This document shows, piece after piece, positions 63,946 through 64,000 of a stretch of 64,000 nucleotides of DNA (position 1 is the first letter of the stretch; each line of letters opens with the position of its first letter). The translations under genes were made by a program, and so were the position numbers. The stretch is from Leisingera sp. ANG-M7 (lineage in GTDB: Bacteria > Pseudomonadota > Alphaproteobacteria > Rhodobacterales > Rhodobacteraceae): NCBI RefSeq assembly GCF_000813965.1, contig NZ_JWLI01000002.1:83072-147071 (forward strand), written 5' to 3'. The notes below the pieces were generated by a model. It was not told the DNA's origin and searched no databases. It saw nothing but the letters and a program-made list of their open reading frames with translations.

Positions 63946-64000
63946 TCAGCTGCTGGTTTTCTGAAGCGTGTCCTCGTCCTCACCTTCTGGCATATCTTCG
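63946..64000 (-). CDS. C-terminal end of a minus-strand gene, truncated by the window
   Basis: Reading the minus strand from base 63999 gives 17 acidic residues (EDMPEGEDEDTLQKTSS) and a TGA at 63946-63948. It is convergent with the HTH gene, 29 bases apart. No function can be given, and the frame is only supported by its composition and gene-tail position. Confidence 0.35.
   Translation of the reverse strand, partial: EDMPEGEDEDTLQKTSS

Overview
The window (about 63% GC by eye, tightly packed, many ATGA stop/start overlaps) looks like the chromosome or a large replicon of a marine alphaproteobacterium of the Roseobacter group (Rhodobacterales; Phaeobacter/Leisingera/Ruegeria-like). I infer this from the gene content: carnitine and betaine catabolism, TRAP transporters, DUF1185 and roseobacter-type intergenic motifs. 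It is not based on a database match. I saw no rRNA, tRNA, insertion sequence, phage gene or CRISPR array. The window reads as a series of small-molecule uptake and catabolism operons, each with its own regulator.

1-3385: the end of a histidine utilisation operon (hutH partial, hutG, hutU). 3439-9031: a GntR regulator facing an operon of five genes: a DUF1185/AA_synth protein, an alpha/beta hydrolase, a flavin reductase with an extra C-terminal domain, a luciferase-like monooxygenase and an aldehyde dehydrogenase. The set of parts resembles the Rut pyrimidine pathway, but the genes do not look like Rut orthologues. This is the best candidate for an undescribed pathway. 9212-10396: a dodecin and an NDUFA9-like reductase.

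10425-17842: a carnitine degradation locus. A GlxA/CdhR-type regulator faces acetoacetate-CoA ligase, a beta-keto acid cleavage enzyme, a fused carnitine dehydrogenase/thioesterase and a BCCT transporter. Together they would take up carnitine, oxidise it, cleave dehydrocarnitine to betainyl-CoA and acetoacetate, release betaine, and salvage acetoacetate. 17911-21541: RidA, then a membrane-anchored FMN glutamate-synthase-like protein paired with an acetolactate-synthase-like enzyme. 21810-28155: a DctB/DctD-like two-component system and a TRAP transporter; the DctD-like protein lacks GAFTGA. 28210-31977: a DUF4173 membrane protein with an OmpR-type two-component pair.

32100-34105: LysR and a divergent agmatinase-type ureohydrolase. 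34154-38793: a three-gene operon (dimethylglycine-dehydrogenase-like, non-pyrrolysine MttB family, TetR) behind two matched palindromic operators. It could continue the breakdown of the betaine made by the carnitine locus. 38932-41627: a PNPOx-fold protein, a glutathione transferase and a divergent LysR. 41955-46500: a complete Liv-type ABC transporter behind three consecutive inverted repeats. 46598-50622: a chemoreceptor, an Lrp/AsnC regulator and a LysR regulator.

50791-54290: a second TRAP transporter with its universal stress protein. 54349-62890: a minus-strand operon with a Tat-exported dipeptide-type binding protein, four Dpp-like ABC components, a YtcJ-like amidohydrolase and an M81/MlrC-type metallopeptidase. 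A divergent HTH regulator follows at 63113-63916. The last 55 bases hold the probable C-terminus of one more minus-strand gene.
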